A stretch of DNA of 42,618 bases, from NCBI GenBank assembly GCA_000316135.1, contig JH993985.1, forward strand, positions 57,423-100,040, given 5' to 3'. The stretch comes from Trachipleistophora hominis. Lineage: Eukaryota; Microsporidia; Pleistophoridae. Shown here in pieces: positions 9,359-19,021 of the stretch. The notes beneath the pieces are model-generated. The model saw only the letters and a list, made by a program, of their open reading frames with translations, was not told the origin of the DNA and did no database searches. Both the position numbers and the translations under genes were made by a program. Numbering within the stretch: the first letter of the stretch is position 1; every line of letters begins with the position of its first letter.

Positions 9359-9608
9359 ATGACTCGTTTGTATAAATCACTATTTACGTCTCTCTTGCGA
9401 ATTGAAGAGTACTGATCTATCACCGCTCGTATTGTCTCTTATCGTTACGTATTACGAATTGTATTTTCTCTTATCGCTGCTTTTGGTGTTTGCGATACAA
9501 TTTTGCAATTTGACCAAAAACGCATTCTTTCCTTATACGCCACCGGTCATTCCGTTCATTTTTAATTACCTTGGTAAGAAAATACGCGTGACGTAAAGAT
9601 GGCGGTTT

Positions 9609-9737
9609 TTACGGTTTGTCCCGTTTTTTGGCACCCAAAAATTTTTTCGGAATAGAATCACTCGGGCACGTGCTTTTCACGTAGGCACGGGACTCGCGAA
9701 AACGGGCCAACCAAGCATCTAAAGATATACATGGCAT
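9609..9737 (-). CDS. Candidate small gene, 42 residues
   Basis: I do not recognise this product. From ATG 9737 the frame encodes 42 residues starting MPCISLDAWLARFRESRAYV and ending KKFLGAKKRDKP, so it is a soluble, basic peptide with two Cys. Three features support a real gene. CCC lies seven bases before the ATG (9745-9747 on the plus strand). The 129 bp are distinctly GC-richer than the surrounding spacer. The codons are of the type used in the named genes. It is too short for ordinary gene finders. It could also be the surviving exon or fragment of a longer gene. Confidence 0.45.
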   Translation of the reverse strand: MPCISLDAWLARFRESRAYVKSTCPSDSIPKKFLGAKKRDKP

Positions 9738-10990
9738 GTAATCAGGGAGAGTGCACAAAACAACAGTAACAGTTTTTTGTGTTGCAATGGCAACGTTTCG
9801 TTAAATTACTTCATTGAGTGTTATTTCATGCCGTTTTACTTCGTACGACCGAGCGTTTGCGCATTTTCCCTGTTGCTCCCCTCAGTTTTTAATCGCTGTG
9901 CAGGCGCTAAAATTATGTGTCGTAGTAAATGTAAGTAAAGGCCTTTTAATTAAAGAAGTAACGAAACAAACGCTTGGTTCGTTTACGACGTTCTGTTCCT
10001 CCATGCATCTCCTCTCCTCCTCGTGCTATCATTATCGCCTTATTCCTCCAAATGTTTGGTATTTTACGCTTAGTTTTACTTTTTTGACGTGGTAATTTCT
10101 TCTTCTAAATTATTCCTTTTTTGTAATGATTACACTTTGAGGCGGTATGTCATCTTTGATTGACGTGATCTTAAATAAAAAAGGCGCACAACTAAAAACG
10201 AAGTTATTACGATCAGTTTTTTGCATTTCACGTAGAATTGTGGTATTTCGTACGAATACGACATTTAATACGCTCCTTTGTTCATTTTTTCATCGCATGC
10301 ATTTTATCACGAATATATCACGCAATCTGATACACTGCCGTAACCACAGGTACCTTTTAATCCCTGCTAATCTAAACAACAATTCTGAAATGCAATTCTT
10401 ATTGCTGTACGAATACGTAATTAGCATTTATTTTATGATAAGTTACGTTTTCTGGTGGTATTATAGGATAGTCAAATAATATTTAATTAGTCTTTAAATT
10501 TCCGTTTTATAGTGAAAGAAAGAAATATGGCCGTTTCACCATGTTGTGTTGTATTTTCATCAAATTTAATTTTTGGGCGATTATGCCATTCTAAGAGCGT
10601 TTGATCGGTTATTTAATTAACGATGATGTGATAATTTAATGGTTTTATCTGTTAAGGTCGTTGAATATAAGCCGTTAAATTTCATGTCCTATTATTACAC
10701 AATGGATTTATGGTTAGGTCATTTAATCTTTATGGTTAATTTTTTGTTTCTATAGGCTGATCATTTTATCTACAATTATTATCCCCGTGATTAATTCATA
10801 GAAAGTCTGTAATTAGGTACCTTTACTCGTGTGATTGGGTCATTACATCTCAAATCAATCTTTGTAGTTTGTCATACGTGAATTACTCTATTTCCTTAAT
10901 AATTAAATCTACCACTCACATCCTCAAGCGTCCTTATTCCTTAATTCTTTACATTTATCAGCACCAATATTTCCTAAATTACATCTTCCG

Positions 10991-10998
10991 TATAAAAC
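10991..10998 (+). promoter_or_regulatory. TATA-like box upstream of V-ATPase H
   Basis: TATAAAAC lies about 50 bp before the ATG at 11047. This gene has no C-run at its start. Confidence 0.35.
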
Positions 10999-11046
10999 AC
11001 TTCGTTTCAGCTCGTTTTAAATACAACATCAACAAAATACACGAAA

Positions 11047-12249
11047 ATGACGGATAACAACGGAAAAGGCCTTTCAGCTGCACTAAAACCGTGCAAAAAA
11101 CAAAAGGAAGATCGTAACGAGGTGCAAATCGGTCCGTTGCACGATTTACAGAGCGCAGACAAGAAGACACGGCTGAAAGCGTTGTACACGCTGTGTATGG
11201 ATGCTGAGACGTACATGAACGATATTATAGAGTATTTTGTTGATGTGGGCGAAGCAAAGGCACTGAAAGAGGTGAATTTCTGTTTGGTGTGCATGCGCAA
11301 GCTGTTCATGGAGAGATTGGAGAGAGGAACTGAAGATAAGTTCGAAATGGAGCATTTAGAGTATGCATGTGAGAGTAGCACGGACAGTACACCGATGGAC
11401 GTAGGCAGTTCGTGCACGTCTGAGTATGAAATTAGAATAACTGCGACTGCGCCGAAGAGGCCGCCACACACGCCGAATACAGAGCGTTTCATTCCGTTCT
11501 CGGAGCGTGAACATGGCTATGCAAACGTAACGGATAGAAGAATGCGCTTTATAAAGGACGAAAGAGTAAGACGCATTCTTATAGCAATGCTAAGCATACG
11601 CAATGTGCAGTACAACGCGTCAATCATACTGTGGTACGTATCGTTTAGCAAGGAGACCATCGAATACTTTGAGTTGATCGTTCCGCACCTCCTGCACCTG
11701 CTCAAGACAAGAGAATGCGAGAAAATGGTAAGAACGACGTTCTTTATTATACGCAATCTGCTCAAGAACGGCTTCTTCTTCAGTCTGGTCACGTGCCACG
11801 ATATAATCAACGACACAGCAAACATGAAATACGAGGACGAAGAGCTCAAGAGCACAATTGATCAGGTAGCACGTGTGCTTAAGAGTAGACTCCTCAAAAC
11901 GAGCTCATTTCAGAACTATCTCAGGGAGCTGTTCAGCGGCAAACTCGAAAACACGCCCTACCACTTTTCAGACGTATTTTGGTCCATGAACATGAACTCG
12001 CTGATCGAGTACAAGATTGAAATAATTCGTGCTCTCAAAAAATATTTGAAGAGTGGATGCACCCAACATAAGTGTGTGGCAGCGAATGATCTGTACCGGT
12101 TCGTAAAGGCATGTCCTGAGATTGTACGGATTGTTGAAAAGTTTGATCTTAAAACAGAACTTTTCAAACTGTGTGAGAGTACGAATGATGACCTGAGATT
12201 TTATGCATTGCAAAGTTTGAGTGTGTGCATCTTTCAGGAATGGCATTGA
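11047..12249 (+). CDS. VMA13: V-type ATPase subunit H (V1 regulatory subunit)
   Basis: Subunit H is the armadillo-like helical subunit of the V1 sector and controls coupling and activity of the vacuolar proton pump. The 400-residue protein is all-helical. The phrase VQYNASIILWYVSFSKE (187-203) corresponds to the LQYQ...W.LTFN segment of the family, followed by a KMVRTTFFIIRNLL helix (226-239). The C-terminal domain has the family's fixed FW (311-312), then alternating helices ending DDLRFYALQSLSVCIFQEW (381-399), like the RYNAL...W end of other H subunits. Yeast Vma13 has 478 residues, so this one is trimmed, mostly in the N-terminal domain. An acidic/Ser-rich loop sits at about 100-145. The upstream region has a TATA-like box but no C-run. 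Confidence 0.87.
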   Translation: MTDNNGKGLSAALKPCKKQKEDRNEVQIGPLHDLQSADKKTRLKALYTLCMDAETYMNDIIEYFVDVGEAKALKEVNFCLVCMRKLFMERLERGTEDKFEMEHLEYACESSTDSTPMDVGSSCTSEYEIRITATAPKRPPHTPNTERFIPFSEREHGYANVTDRRMRFIKDERVRRILIAMLSIRNVQYNASIILWYVSFSKETIEYFELIVPHLLHLLKTRECEKMVRTTFFIIRNLLKNGFFFSLVTCHDIINDTANMKYEDEELKSTIDQVARVLKSRLLKTSSFQNYLRELFSGKLENTPYHFSDVFWSMNMNSLIEYKIEIIRALKKYLKSGCTQHKCVAANDLYRFVKACPEIVRIVEKFDLKTELFKLCESTNDDLRFYALQSLSVCIFQEWH

Positions 12250-14161
12250 AATGTCCGTGATCAATCGCATTTGTTGATCTTAGAAAGTGAATATTTACGA
12301 ACAGGTGCTTGACGGAATTAAGTAATGAACGTTATCTTTAATTTAACGAGTAAGTACTCACGAACAGGTGTTTAATGATGCTATATATTGAGCGCCAGTT
12401 CACTAGCGGTTAAACACACCCTATAAACATGACGAATGCACATTGCTGTAGTATCGATTATAGTATCCACATACGAATACAAAAAGAGCAATTAATTGCT
12501 GCATCTAATTAAAGTTTGTTTATAACCTGTTTAGCATATTTATTTTCACTTGATTTAAATACCTCCTGCTATCTTTCTGATACTTAAATTCGTAGCTGAA
12601 AATAATTTCTGTTCTGTCACGGGTAGATATGGAAGTCTTGTTCTGTAGAGTGGGAGCAAAACTGAACTGACACGTTGTAAAAGTAGAAAAATATAATATT
12701 TTAATCTTAGAAATAAATGCCTATTATTTGGATGAGATATAAGCGATGTCTAGGTTATACGGGTAGTCTTATTGTAATCACAAATGGTTTGCGCATTTTT
12801 ACGGCGAAAATTTGCATCAAACAGATGAAAATCGCGCTATATAGATATTAACAATAACTTATCGTATTATTCTAATCGATTTCCCTGTCAAGTGAACTGT
12901 TAAGCAATGTCATACATAAGTAATCTTTTAAAAATAGAAGTGTGCTTAATTATTGCAACCACGTACATCACCTGGTTAATGAATAATGGTTGTCTTTAAG
13001 AATATTATTTGTTGTCGTTGATTAATTTTTGGACCTGTTCTCTTAGCGCCCGTCTTCAACCGCCTTCCGTGGCACTAAATGTGATCCATATGGATCATAG
13101 AAGTACTTCGATTGATTTGTATTTATAACATTATGTTTTTTCATTATAAAAAACGATAATCCTTATTTTGTATTACTACGTTTATTTCAACATATTATTT
13201 CGTTAAATATACGTCTAAAAATTTTTACTGTTCATTATTTTGAATGGTCTGCTGTAATTAGTCCATATCAGGAAGTTTTAAAGAATAAATCCATTTTAAT
13301 AACACTAAGATAAAATATTTTAATGACAAAAGAGTTGTTGAACGGGTTTTTGATTTCTGTCACTTCAATATAAAATAGGCGCCGGAAAAAAGTGAGAATT
13401 TGTTCGAGTCTTATTTATCGACAAATACTTTTGAAGTAAAAAGTGATTAGCTTGATAAAATAATAACAGTTGATGATTTTGCTGGGTAAAGACAATAAAT
13501 AAACATGTTTTATACAGACAAATAAGACAACTTGATAAGTTAAATCAACCTATGAATAGTGCAGCGCGAATGAGGAGTGCTCATGAAACACAAAATAAAA
13601 TAATATTTATTTATTTCTTGTTTTCTCTTATAAATATGATTGCAAAGAGTTGTTTTATATAATATTAACATACAAGAACAACCTTGTGCCATGATATATA
13701 GTATCATCCCCAATTTATGTAACTTTCGACATAGATTTGTTTTTATATACTATTAATGTCGCAGTGTGCTTTCATCACTACTATCATTGCGCTAAATATA
13801 TTAATACCATGTTAGACAAGAAAAGAGGTATTTGAGACAATTATAATAATTTTTTTATATTTTTAGATAGAGTGTTATGAAAAAAATCAACTAAAAATTG
13901 TTAAAATAGTAAAATACACCAATACAAATCACATTGGCCAAAAGATGCATGTTGCGTTGAATCTGTTTTATACCGAAAAAAAATTACTGGTAAAAATGAG
14001 TCGTTTTGTTGCAATTTACATTTATAAATCGAACGCTAAGACAAAATGCATAGGTCGTTAGAAATTTGATCAACACACGTCATAACAGCATCTTATCGTA
14101 TTACTAATGAAAAGGAATTAGTCAATCTGAAAAAATAAAACAAACTATTATTTATTCATTT
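12250..14161. other. 1.9-kb AT-rich convergent spacer
   Basis: No supported gene. A perfect 16-bp palindrome, TGATCCATATGGATCA, lies at 13082-13097. A 27-codon ORF at 12429-12512 has CCC nine bases before its ATG but no other support. The rest is low-G+C sequence with many short poly-A and poly-T runs. Confidence 0.6.
13082..13097. other. Perfect 16-bp palindrome
   Basis: TGATCCATATGGATCA is fully self-complementary. It resembles in form the TGGTCCTATAGGACCA palindrome at the core of dispersed-element copy B (25651-25666), which suggests a possible common origin, although its flanks do not match. Confidence 0.5.
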
Positions 14162-14788
14162 CTACGATATATAGAACATAATGATTGGTATCAAAAAGCA
14201 TATGTTTGCCAGCACAGTTAAGGTGTGAAAGAGCTCGTGATATCCATAAACAGTAGGCACCAGATCTGGTTTTTCAAGTCCAAAAACGATACCACCTACC
14301 ACATATAGCAATCCACCCAATGGCAACACCATCCTATAAACACTTCTTAGACTTTCAAATCTCAAAAATATCAGAATTGACAGACCATGCACAATGTATA
14401 GCACAACATCAATTGACTCAATAATCTTCTCAGTCAAGAATATTTTAGTTGCTCCCAGTATGAATATCATCCACGTGGTTGTTAATATCAGCTTGGTGTA
14501 CATTAGTTTGAGAGTGAGGGCCATGCTAGAATGCACGCTGGCAATGAACAAAAAGATGCACATATGATCGAGACGCTGTGCAAACCGCTCGGTACGCGTG
14601 TGCTTAAAGGATGTGAGATGGTAAAACGAGGATGTGCCGTACAGAATGCACTGTGTGGTAAGTATTATCAAAGTACCTGAATGAAGATTGGTGAACAATG
14701 AATACACCAGATAGAGTATCAGAGATACAAACGAGATAATAAATGCGATTTGATGTATCCTACCGCGCAAAATAGGTTTTTGTTGCAT
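14162..14788 (-). CDS. PAQR / hemolysin-III family membrane protein
   Basis: This is a predicted seven-helix integral membrane protein of the PAQR (progestin/adipoQ receptor, hemolysin-III-like) superfamily. The 208 residues match the usual length of the hemolysin-III branch. It has RGRIHQ near the N-terminus (8-13), SSFYH with His57, LDH with Asp74 and His75, GGLLYVVGG (158-166), and the C-terminal HELFH with His184 and His188. These are the residues expected to form the membrane zinc site and proposed hydrolase centre of the superfamily. The biological role in microsporidia is not known; despite the family name, lytic activity should not be assumed. CCCC lies just before the ATG. Hydrophobic helices are well spaced and the frame is intact. 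Confidence 0.85.
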   Translation of the reverse strand: MQQKPILRGRIHQIAFIISFVSLILYLVYSLFTNLHSGTLIILTTQCILYGTSSFYHLTSFKHTRTERFAQRLDHMCIFLFIASVHSSMALTLKLMYTKLILTTTWMIFILGATKIFLTEKIIESIDVVLYIVHGLSILIFLRFESLRSVYRMVLPLGGLLYVVGGIVFGLEKPDLVPTVYGYHELFHTLTVLANICFLIPIIMFYIS

Positions 14789-14791
14789 GGA

Positions 14792-14795
14792 GGGG
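14792..14795 (-). promoter_or_regulatory. C-run start motif of the PAQR gene
   Basis: The minus strand reads GATCCACCCCTCCATG, so the C-run ends four bases before the start codon. Confidence 0.55.
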
Positions 14796-14881
14796 TGGAT
14801 CGGAAGCTAAGAATTAACGAAGTTTGTTTTTGTTTATTAATCTGATGAATGAGGTATAGTACCAATGTCTGACGAAGACTT

Positions 14882-15241
14882 TCAATAAATGGACAGTTGT
14901 TTTACGGAAACAACTATCCAAAGTAGGATTGTAAGGCAATGTGTGGTTGACATCAAATCGATAGTACGATTAAAGTGACAGCATTGTCTGAAAATACAAA
15001 GGATAGTAAAAGTTTCTGAACTGAATTCAACACAATTAAACTTAAGAAATGTGGACGTAAGTATAATCAAACAATAAGTATTATTAATATTAATGATATT
15101 AAAGATAACCAGCTGAAAGATTAGAAACGTGTTTATTATTGGATAAAGAACATTTGTAATTGATAAATCAAAAAATTGTGAATTTTTAATTTCTGAGATG
15201 AGAATGTTGAACTGAAAACGCGAATAATTTTTATTCTTCAT
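14882..15241 (-). CDS. Doubtful 119-codon hydrophobic ORF
   Basis: This ATG-initiated frame lies 94 bp upstream of the PAQR gene on the same strand. It is rich in Ile, Asn, Leu and Phe, has two possible membrane segments, and has Cys and Ser in its C-terminal half. Its base composition is that of spacer DNA, there is no C-run, and I see no family motif. In sequence this AT-rich about one frame of this length is expected by chance in 43 kb, so it may be spurious or a relic. Confidence 0.2.
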   Translation of the reverse strand: MKNKNYSRFQFNILISEIKNSQFFDLSITNVLYPIINTFLIFQLVIFNIININNTYCLIILTSTFLKFNCVEFSSETFTILCIFRQCCHFNRTIDLMSTTHCLTILLWIVVSVKQLSIY

Positions 15242-15515
15242 GGTTCACTTTCATTATCACGCTAATCAATATTAAATTTATTTATTATTTCAGTTAGTCC
15301 TTACTACATCACACCGTTCATAAATACTTCATTATCATAATCTTAGCAAAAGGACAGCTCGTAGGCTGATTAGTTAGTTCTCAAAAAATCGTAAAGTTTT
15401 ATTTCATATTTTAGTAAGAAGTTAAAAGTTAATGTTGTTGTGCAATTCTCATCTTTCAAAACTCATTCAACAATCTCTTGTCAAGATATTCAAAAAAACC
15501 GAAAACCAAAGGCCG

Positions 15516-15546
15516 TCAGGGCTATGGTAGGCGATAGCCCGCCTGA
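15516..15546. other. GC-rich hairpin
   Basis: GGGCTAT (15519-15525) pairs with ATAGCCC (15534-15540) around an 8-base loop. TCAGG and CCTGA extend the stem after a small bulge. It is an isolated GC-rich island in AT-rich DNA. Its flanks align loosely, in reverse complement, with the 3' half of the dispersed element. Confidence 0.5.
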
Positions 15547-15768
15547 GATTTGCTTATGAAAGGTATGATCTAAAGTTCTGGGAGTAACTGAAGTAGTGAG
15601 TAAAGTCTTATTTAATTTGTTTTAATTCAAAAAAACATTAATACGACAGGTAGAGAGCAAACTTTTTAGCCCTCGTTGAGAAATGATGGCTGAATTAATT
15701 GGTTGAAAAAGATAAGAATTAAGGATAACTAAGAAATATGTTGAAAAACACATCAAATTATGCATCCG

Positions 15769-15795
15769 TTTTATAAACAGAATAGCGCAGCTAGT
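15769..15795. repeat. 27-bp segment repeated at 21817-21843
   Basis: TTTTATAAACAGAATAGCGC followed by AGCTAGT is identical at both places, and a diverged third copy lies at about 21530-21550. About 400 bp (here) and 240 bp (there) to the left, a second shared patch (GCTGATT...GTTTTATTT) occurs at 15364 and 21578. The two regions are therefore probably diverged copies of one longer sequence. Confidence 0.6.
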
Positions 15796-15800
15796 ATAAT

Positions 15801-15902
15801 TCATGTTTTTAAATAGTACAGGTAAGTGGAAGGTATTATTAGACCGAATAATAATGCGATATCTAGTGCCAAATAGTTATTACTGTAAGACTTGTCCGTC
15901 AT
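15801..15902 (-). CDS. Candidate small membrane protein, 33 residues
   Basis: From ATG 15902 the frame encodes 33 residues: a polar start (MTDKSYSNNY) and one hydrophobic helix (about 11-31) ending YLYYLKT. CCCC ends two bases before the ATG (15905-15908 on the plus strand), the same arrangement as at the large genes. Tiny one-helix proteins of this form include subunits of ER and mitochondrial-type membrane complexes (for example Ost4- or Tom5-sized proteins), but I cannot assign a family. The 27-bp repeat begins a few bases after the stop. A spurious ORF cannot be excluded at this length. Confidence 0.4.
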   Translation of the reverse strand: MTDKSYSNNYLALDIALLFGLIIPSTYLYYLKT

Positions 15903-16239
15903 AAGGGGTTAATCTTTAATTAATATAGATCATTACTGTTGTCGTAAACCGCGTCTTTATTTATATTCAACATTGGGTGGAATAACCATCGTATTTAGTA
16001 CGATGATATGGAAGTGTTGTATTGTACCAGAGAATTGTTTTTTTATCAACGATTAACAGAAGCATGTCAAATATTATCATATAAATCTTGGAAACAGGAT
16101 GTATATCTTGAATATTTTATGAAGTGACATACAACAATGTTTCAACAAATAAAACACTGAAAAGGGCATTGCAGGAATGGTAAACGATTACCAAAGCGTA
16201 GTAAATCTATAGTACCATCTGTCACGGATACCAAGATTA

Positions 16240-16350
16240 ACAAGGATTATGATAAAATTATGTTGCCAAAGAACGAACCACAACGCGACCAATAACCAGT
16301 AAAACTTCCTAACTGATCTGAACGTGGCAAAAACTTTGATTTCAATAAAT
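16240..16350 (-). repeat. Dispersed element, degenerate copy
   Basis: On the minus strand it reads AAATTATCGTGTTCATTTATTG early and GATCAGTTAGGAAG then CTGGTTATTGGTCG later, in the element's order. It is recognisable only by comparison with copy D (23540-23665). Confidence 0.3.
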
Positions 16351-17819
16351 GAACACGATAATTTACAATATGGAGCAGCAATCGATGGTTATTATGGCGA
16401 ACTCAGCAGGTCGAATTATTCAAGGGTAGGTTATACGTAACTAATAAGTGCAACAAGTATCGCACAAGGCGCCTCGGGCAGTTCTCTCATAAGGAAGTAT
16501 TCAGTTGCAACGATATGAACTATTGCTGGATTTTATTTATCGGGTGTACCCTCGTCCGTGGTCCCTGCACAATAAATTGTTGCCAAGTTGAAACGCATAC
16601 TTTGGTATATGAGCTATAATTTCAGAACCATTTCATGTAAATATATTCTTTATAACGATGAGCGAATGCTGTGAAGTTTTGTGTGCTAAAATGCTGTGAA
16701 TTCTAAGTATGGTGACAATATAAATAATAGATGGTATAAAAAAGCAACACAAAACGAAAGTTATTAAAATAGGCCTTTTACTCATTATTACACAACTAAA
16801 AGGAATATCTACACATGTTGGTATGTGTTATATCGCTTTGATCGTTTATTTCGTTACCATAAATTCAATCGGTAATAATTTAAGATTTATGAAAATATAT
16901 TATCTAACTGTTGAATAATTTATAATACTACTTCATAAATAACTTATACTTGTTGAAAGTAGTACTCTCTCATGTCAACATTAAATAAAGTATCCTCTTT
17001 AAGTAACAATATTAAATTAATTTTTAACTCCAGTCATACTCTCACAGTATTTTCTTTACATGGTAAAATTTGTGTTGAAAATAATTAAAGTCTCTAGTGT
17101 GTATACACCTCCAAAGGAATAATAACAACTGTCATAATTATTCTATGACATAAAGTATATGATCCGAAAACTTTTATGTTCTTTTTATATAAAAGAGTGT
17201 TTATTACCATAGATGAAAATGTTATTGACCATAATTAGCAAAGTTATACATATTAATAAATTTAATAAATTAAAATATTATTGTTATGGTTTTAAATTCC
17301 CATAAAAGCAAGTTTTTATGAAGAGCAACACGTAAAATAAGTATCTTCTTATGATAAAGATAAATAAATTCAGTTTGATTAACTCATCACCTTTCTTATA
17401 AAAAGCTCTATTCGTACAATTTTCTAATTATATTTGTTTGAAATATTCCTAACTATTTTTTTCAAGAATATACGAGAAAATTTTCCATTGAAAACAATTT
17501 TGTATAGCTTTCATCCGAAAACGCACAAAAAAGCAACCTTTCAGACAAACCAAATTCTTGAACTAAAAATCGGAATAGTGTATCGTTCTATAAAATAAGA
17601 ATTGGTAAGAAAATAAAACACTTATACGCAGAATAAGATAACAATAAATTATAAGATGTGATTATTGACATAGAATCACAGTACGTGAATCTTTACAAAA
17701 AACCTTGATTGATACAAGAATATTCTTGAAACTTAATTTTGGGTCCTTTCTGTGAATAACACCAAAATATTTCAATCAAATCAAAAATATTCTCTGTAAG
17801 TTTCATTTATTAATCTATC

Positions 17820-19013
17820 TCACAAATACTTAGACAGGTGTTTAACCCTAAACTCCTCAACAAACGCACTGACCCGCATCATTCTGTCAACCCCATATTT
17901 CCTCTTCACACTATCGTATCTGATAGGTTTAGCCAGCATTACAAGTATATCATTCACACATCCCTTAATTGTCTTCTTGTCGGTGCACGCCAACATAAAA
18001 AATAAATTGCTAAAATTGTCCATTTCCAAAATTTTGCGGGCCGTATAAAACGCCGCACATGCCTTTATATGTGCGTTGTAGATGATGAACTGCTCATTGA
18101 GCAGCATCAGTTCGAGAATGTATTTTGCAAGGACGCGCGTTTTCACCTCGTAGTTATTCACGATGGAGAGTCGGCGTACAAAACAAAGGGGTGAAAGATA
18201 ATTTAAGTTAAAATCGAGTGTCATGAGGAGGTAACGCTCCGCATTCATCAAGTCGGACGTATCGCAGTTGATGAGCATGCGGAAGGTACTAAAGAGCGGA
18301 CATTCTACCTCCTCGTACTTCGCAGCCACCATGAGTGCGGTCACGCCCACGAGCTGCAACTTGTTTTTAGAGACTGTGCGCAGAGAGAGAAAACGGTCAA
18401 TAAGATCAACTGTAAGGAACAGCGTCTCAGGATGCAGACCAAGCTGCCAGTGCACATCTATCAGCCAGTCTACGAGTATCGTACGCATGCGCCAGGTTAG
18501 TTCCTGCTGATATACCATGTAATCATGGTTTATCAGCACTTTTTGATCCTTAAATCGGGCAAAAAAGTGCTCTGCATATCCATACTCCATCGTTATGTCG
18601 CTCTGTGCATCCATCTCCATGATTTCGTAGAATGAACGTTCCTCATCAGTCAGGGTACTCTGACCAACCCGCGATTCTTCCTTCAATATCTTCTTTTCAG
18701 GCGCGTTTACGTCCTTCTCTGCGAGCGGTTCTGCATGTTTCTTGCCGCTATCTGCAGCCTTTATACCATCGTTTGCGAAGGTCTTGCCGGGCAACGCACC
18801 AGAGTGCTTACATGAACTGTTTATTTCTGGACTGGTTGTATCCACAAAATCACATCTTCTGTCCTTTTCTTGACCGTACTTGCCACAATCAGCCATACAC
18901 GTGATATTTGCACGTTCATCATCCGTACACTTCCATTTCTGTTCCTCTCTTGTTCCATCTTCCTTCCTCCCTTCATCTTTATTCGTAATGTTCCTTAGCA
19001 CTGTCCTCCTCAT
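17820..19013 (-). CDS. B-type mitotic cyclin
   Basis: This is a regulatory partner of Cdc28/Cdk1-type kinase in mitosis. The 397-residue protein has a polar N-terminal region (1-125) and two cyclin-box folds (about 145-390). MRTILVDWLIDVH at 176-188 is the B-type cyclin signature, followed by LGLHPETLFLTVDLIDRFLS and AAKYEE (230-235). A perfect destruction box, RTVLRNITN (RxxLxxIxN), occupies residues 3-11, so degradation by the anaphase-promoting complex is expected. The length is close to animal cyclin B (about 430). CCC lies six bases before the ATG. An out-of-frame upstream ATG 15 bases before the start would read only five codons. The gene lies between two long spacers with no functional neighbour. 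Confidence 0.92.
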   Translation of the reverse strand: MRRTVLRNITNKDEGRKEDGTREEQKWKCTDDERANITCMADCGKYGQEKDRRCDFVDTTSPEINSSCKHSGALPGKTFANDGIKAADSGKKHAEPLAEKDVNAPEKKILKEESRVGQSTLTDEERSFYEIMEMDAQSDITMEYGYAEHFFARFKDQKVLINHDYMVYQQELTWRMRTILVDWLIDVHWQLGLHPETLFLTVDLIDRFLSLRTVSKNKLQLVGVTALMVAAKYEEVECPLFSTFRMLINCDTSDLMNAERYLLMTLDFNLNYLSPLCFVRRLSIVNNYEVKTRVLAKYILELMLLNEQFIIYNAHIKACAAFYTARKILEMDNFSNLFFMLACTDKKTIKGCVNDILVMLAKPIRYDSVKRKYGVDRMMRVSAFVEEFRVKHLSKYL

Positions 19014-19018
19014 CGTGA

Positions 19019-19021
19019 GGG
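19019..19021 (-). promoter_or_regulatory. C-run start motif of cyclin B
   Basis: The minus strand reads GAAACCCTCACGATG, with the C-run six bases from the start codon. Confidence 0.5.

Larger units (their letters stand above)
8831..11046. other. Spacer with small candidate ORFs and hairpins
   Basis: This stretch separates the RING gene from V-ATPase H. It holds the 42-codon candidate (9609-9737), a 31-codon plus-strand ORF (9068-9163), a hairpin at 9126-9148 (GTGACAG/CTGTCAC) and a hairpin at 9338-9358 (CGGCACGT/ACGTGCCG). The segment 8831-9750 is richer in G+C than other spacers. Beyond 9800 the DNA is T-rich, and frames at 9814-10095 and 10147-10479 have no coding character. Confidence 0.6.
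14789..17819. other. 3-kb spacer between the PAQR gene and cyclin B
   Basis: Besides the doubtful ORF (14882-15241) and the 33-codon candidate (15801-15902), it holds a GC-rich hairpin at 15516-15546, a 27-bp segment shared exactly with 21817-21843, and a degenerate minus-strand copy of the dispersed element at about 16240-16350. From 16600 to 17819 I see only AT-rich sequence. Confidence 0.6.

Noticed and set aside
9814..10479. Two plus-strand frames of 93 and 110 codons
   Set aside because: The first opens at TTG and both are Phe/Ser/Leu/Asn-rich in T-rich DNA, without promoter motif or recognisable domain.
12429..12512. 27-codon ORF with CCC nine bases upstream
   Set aside because: Too short and with spacer-like composition; one motif alone is not enough, unlike the 9609 and 15801 candidates.
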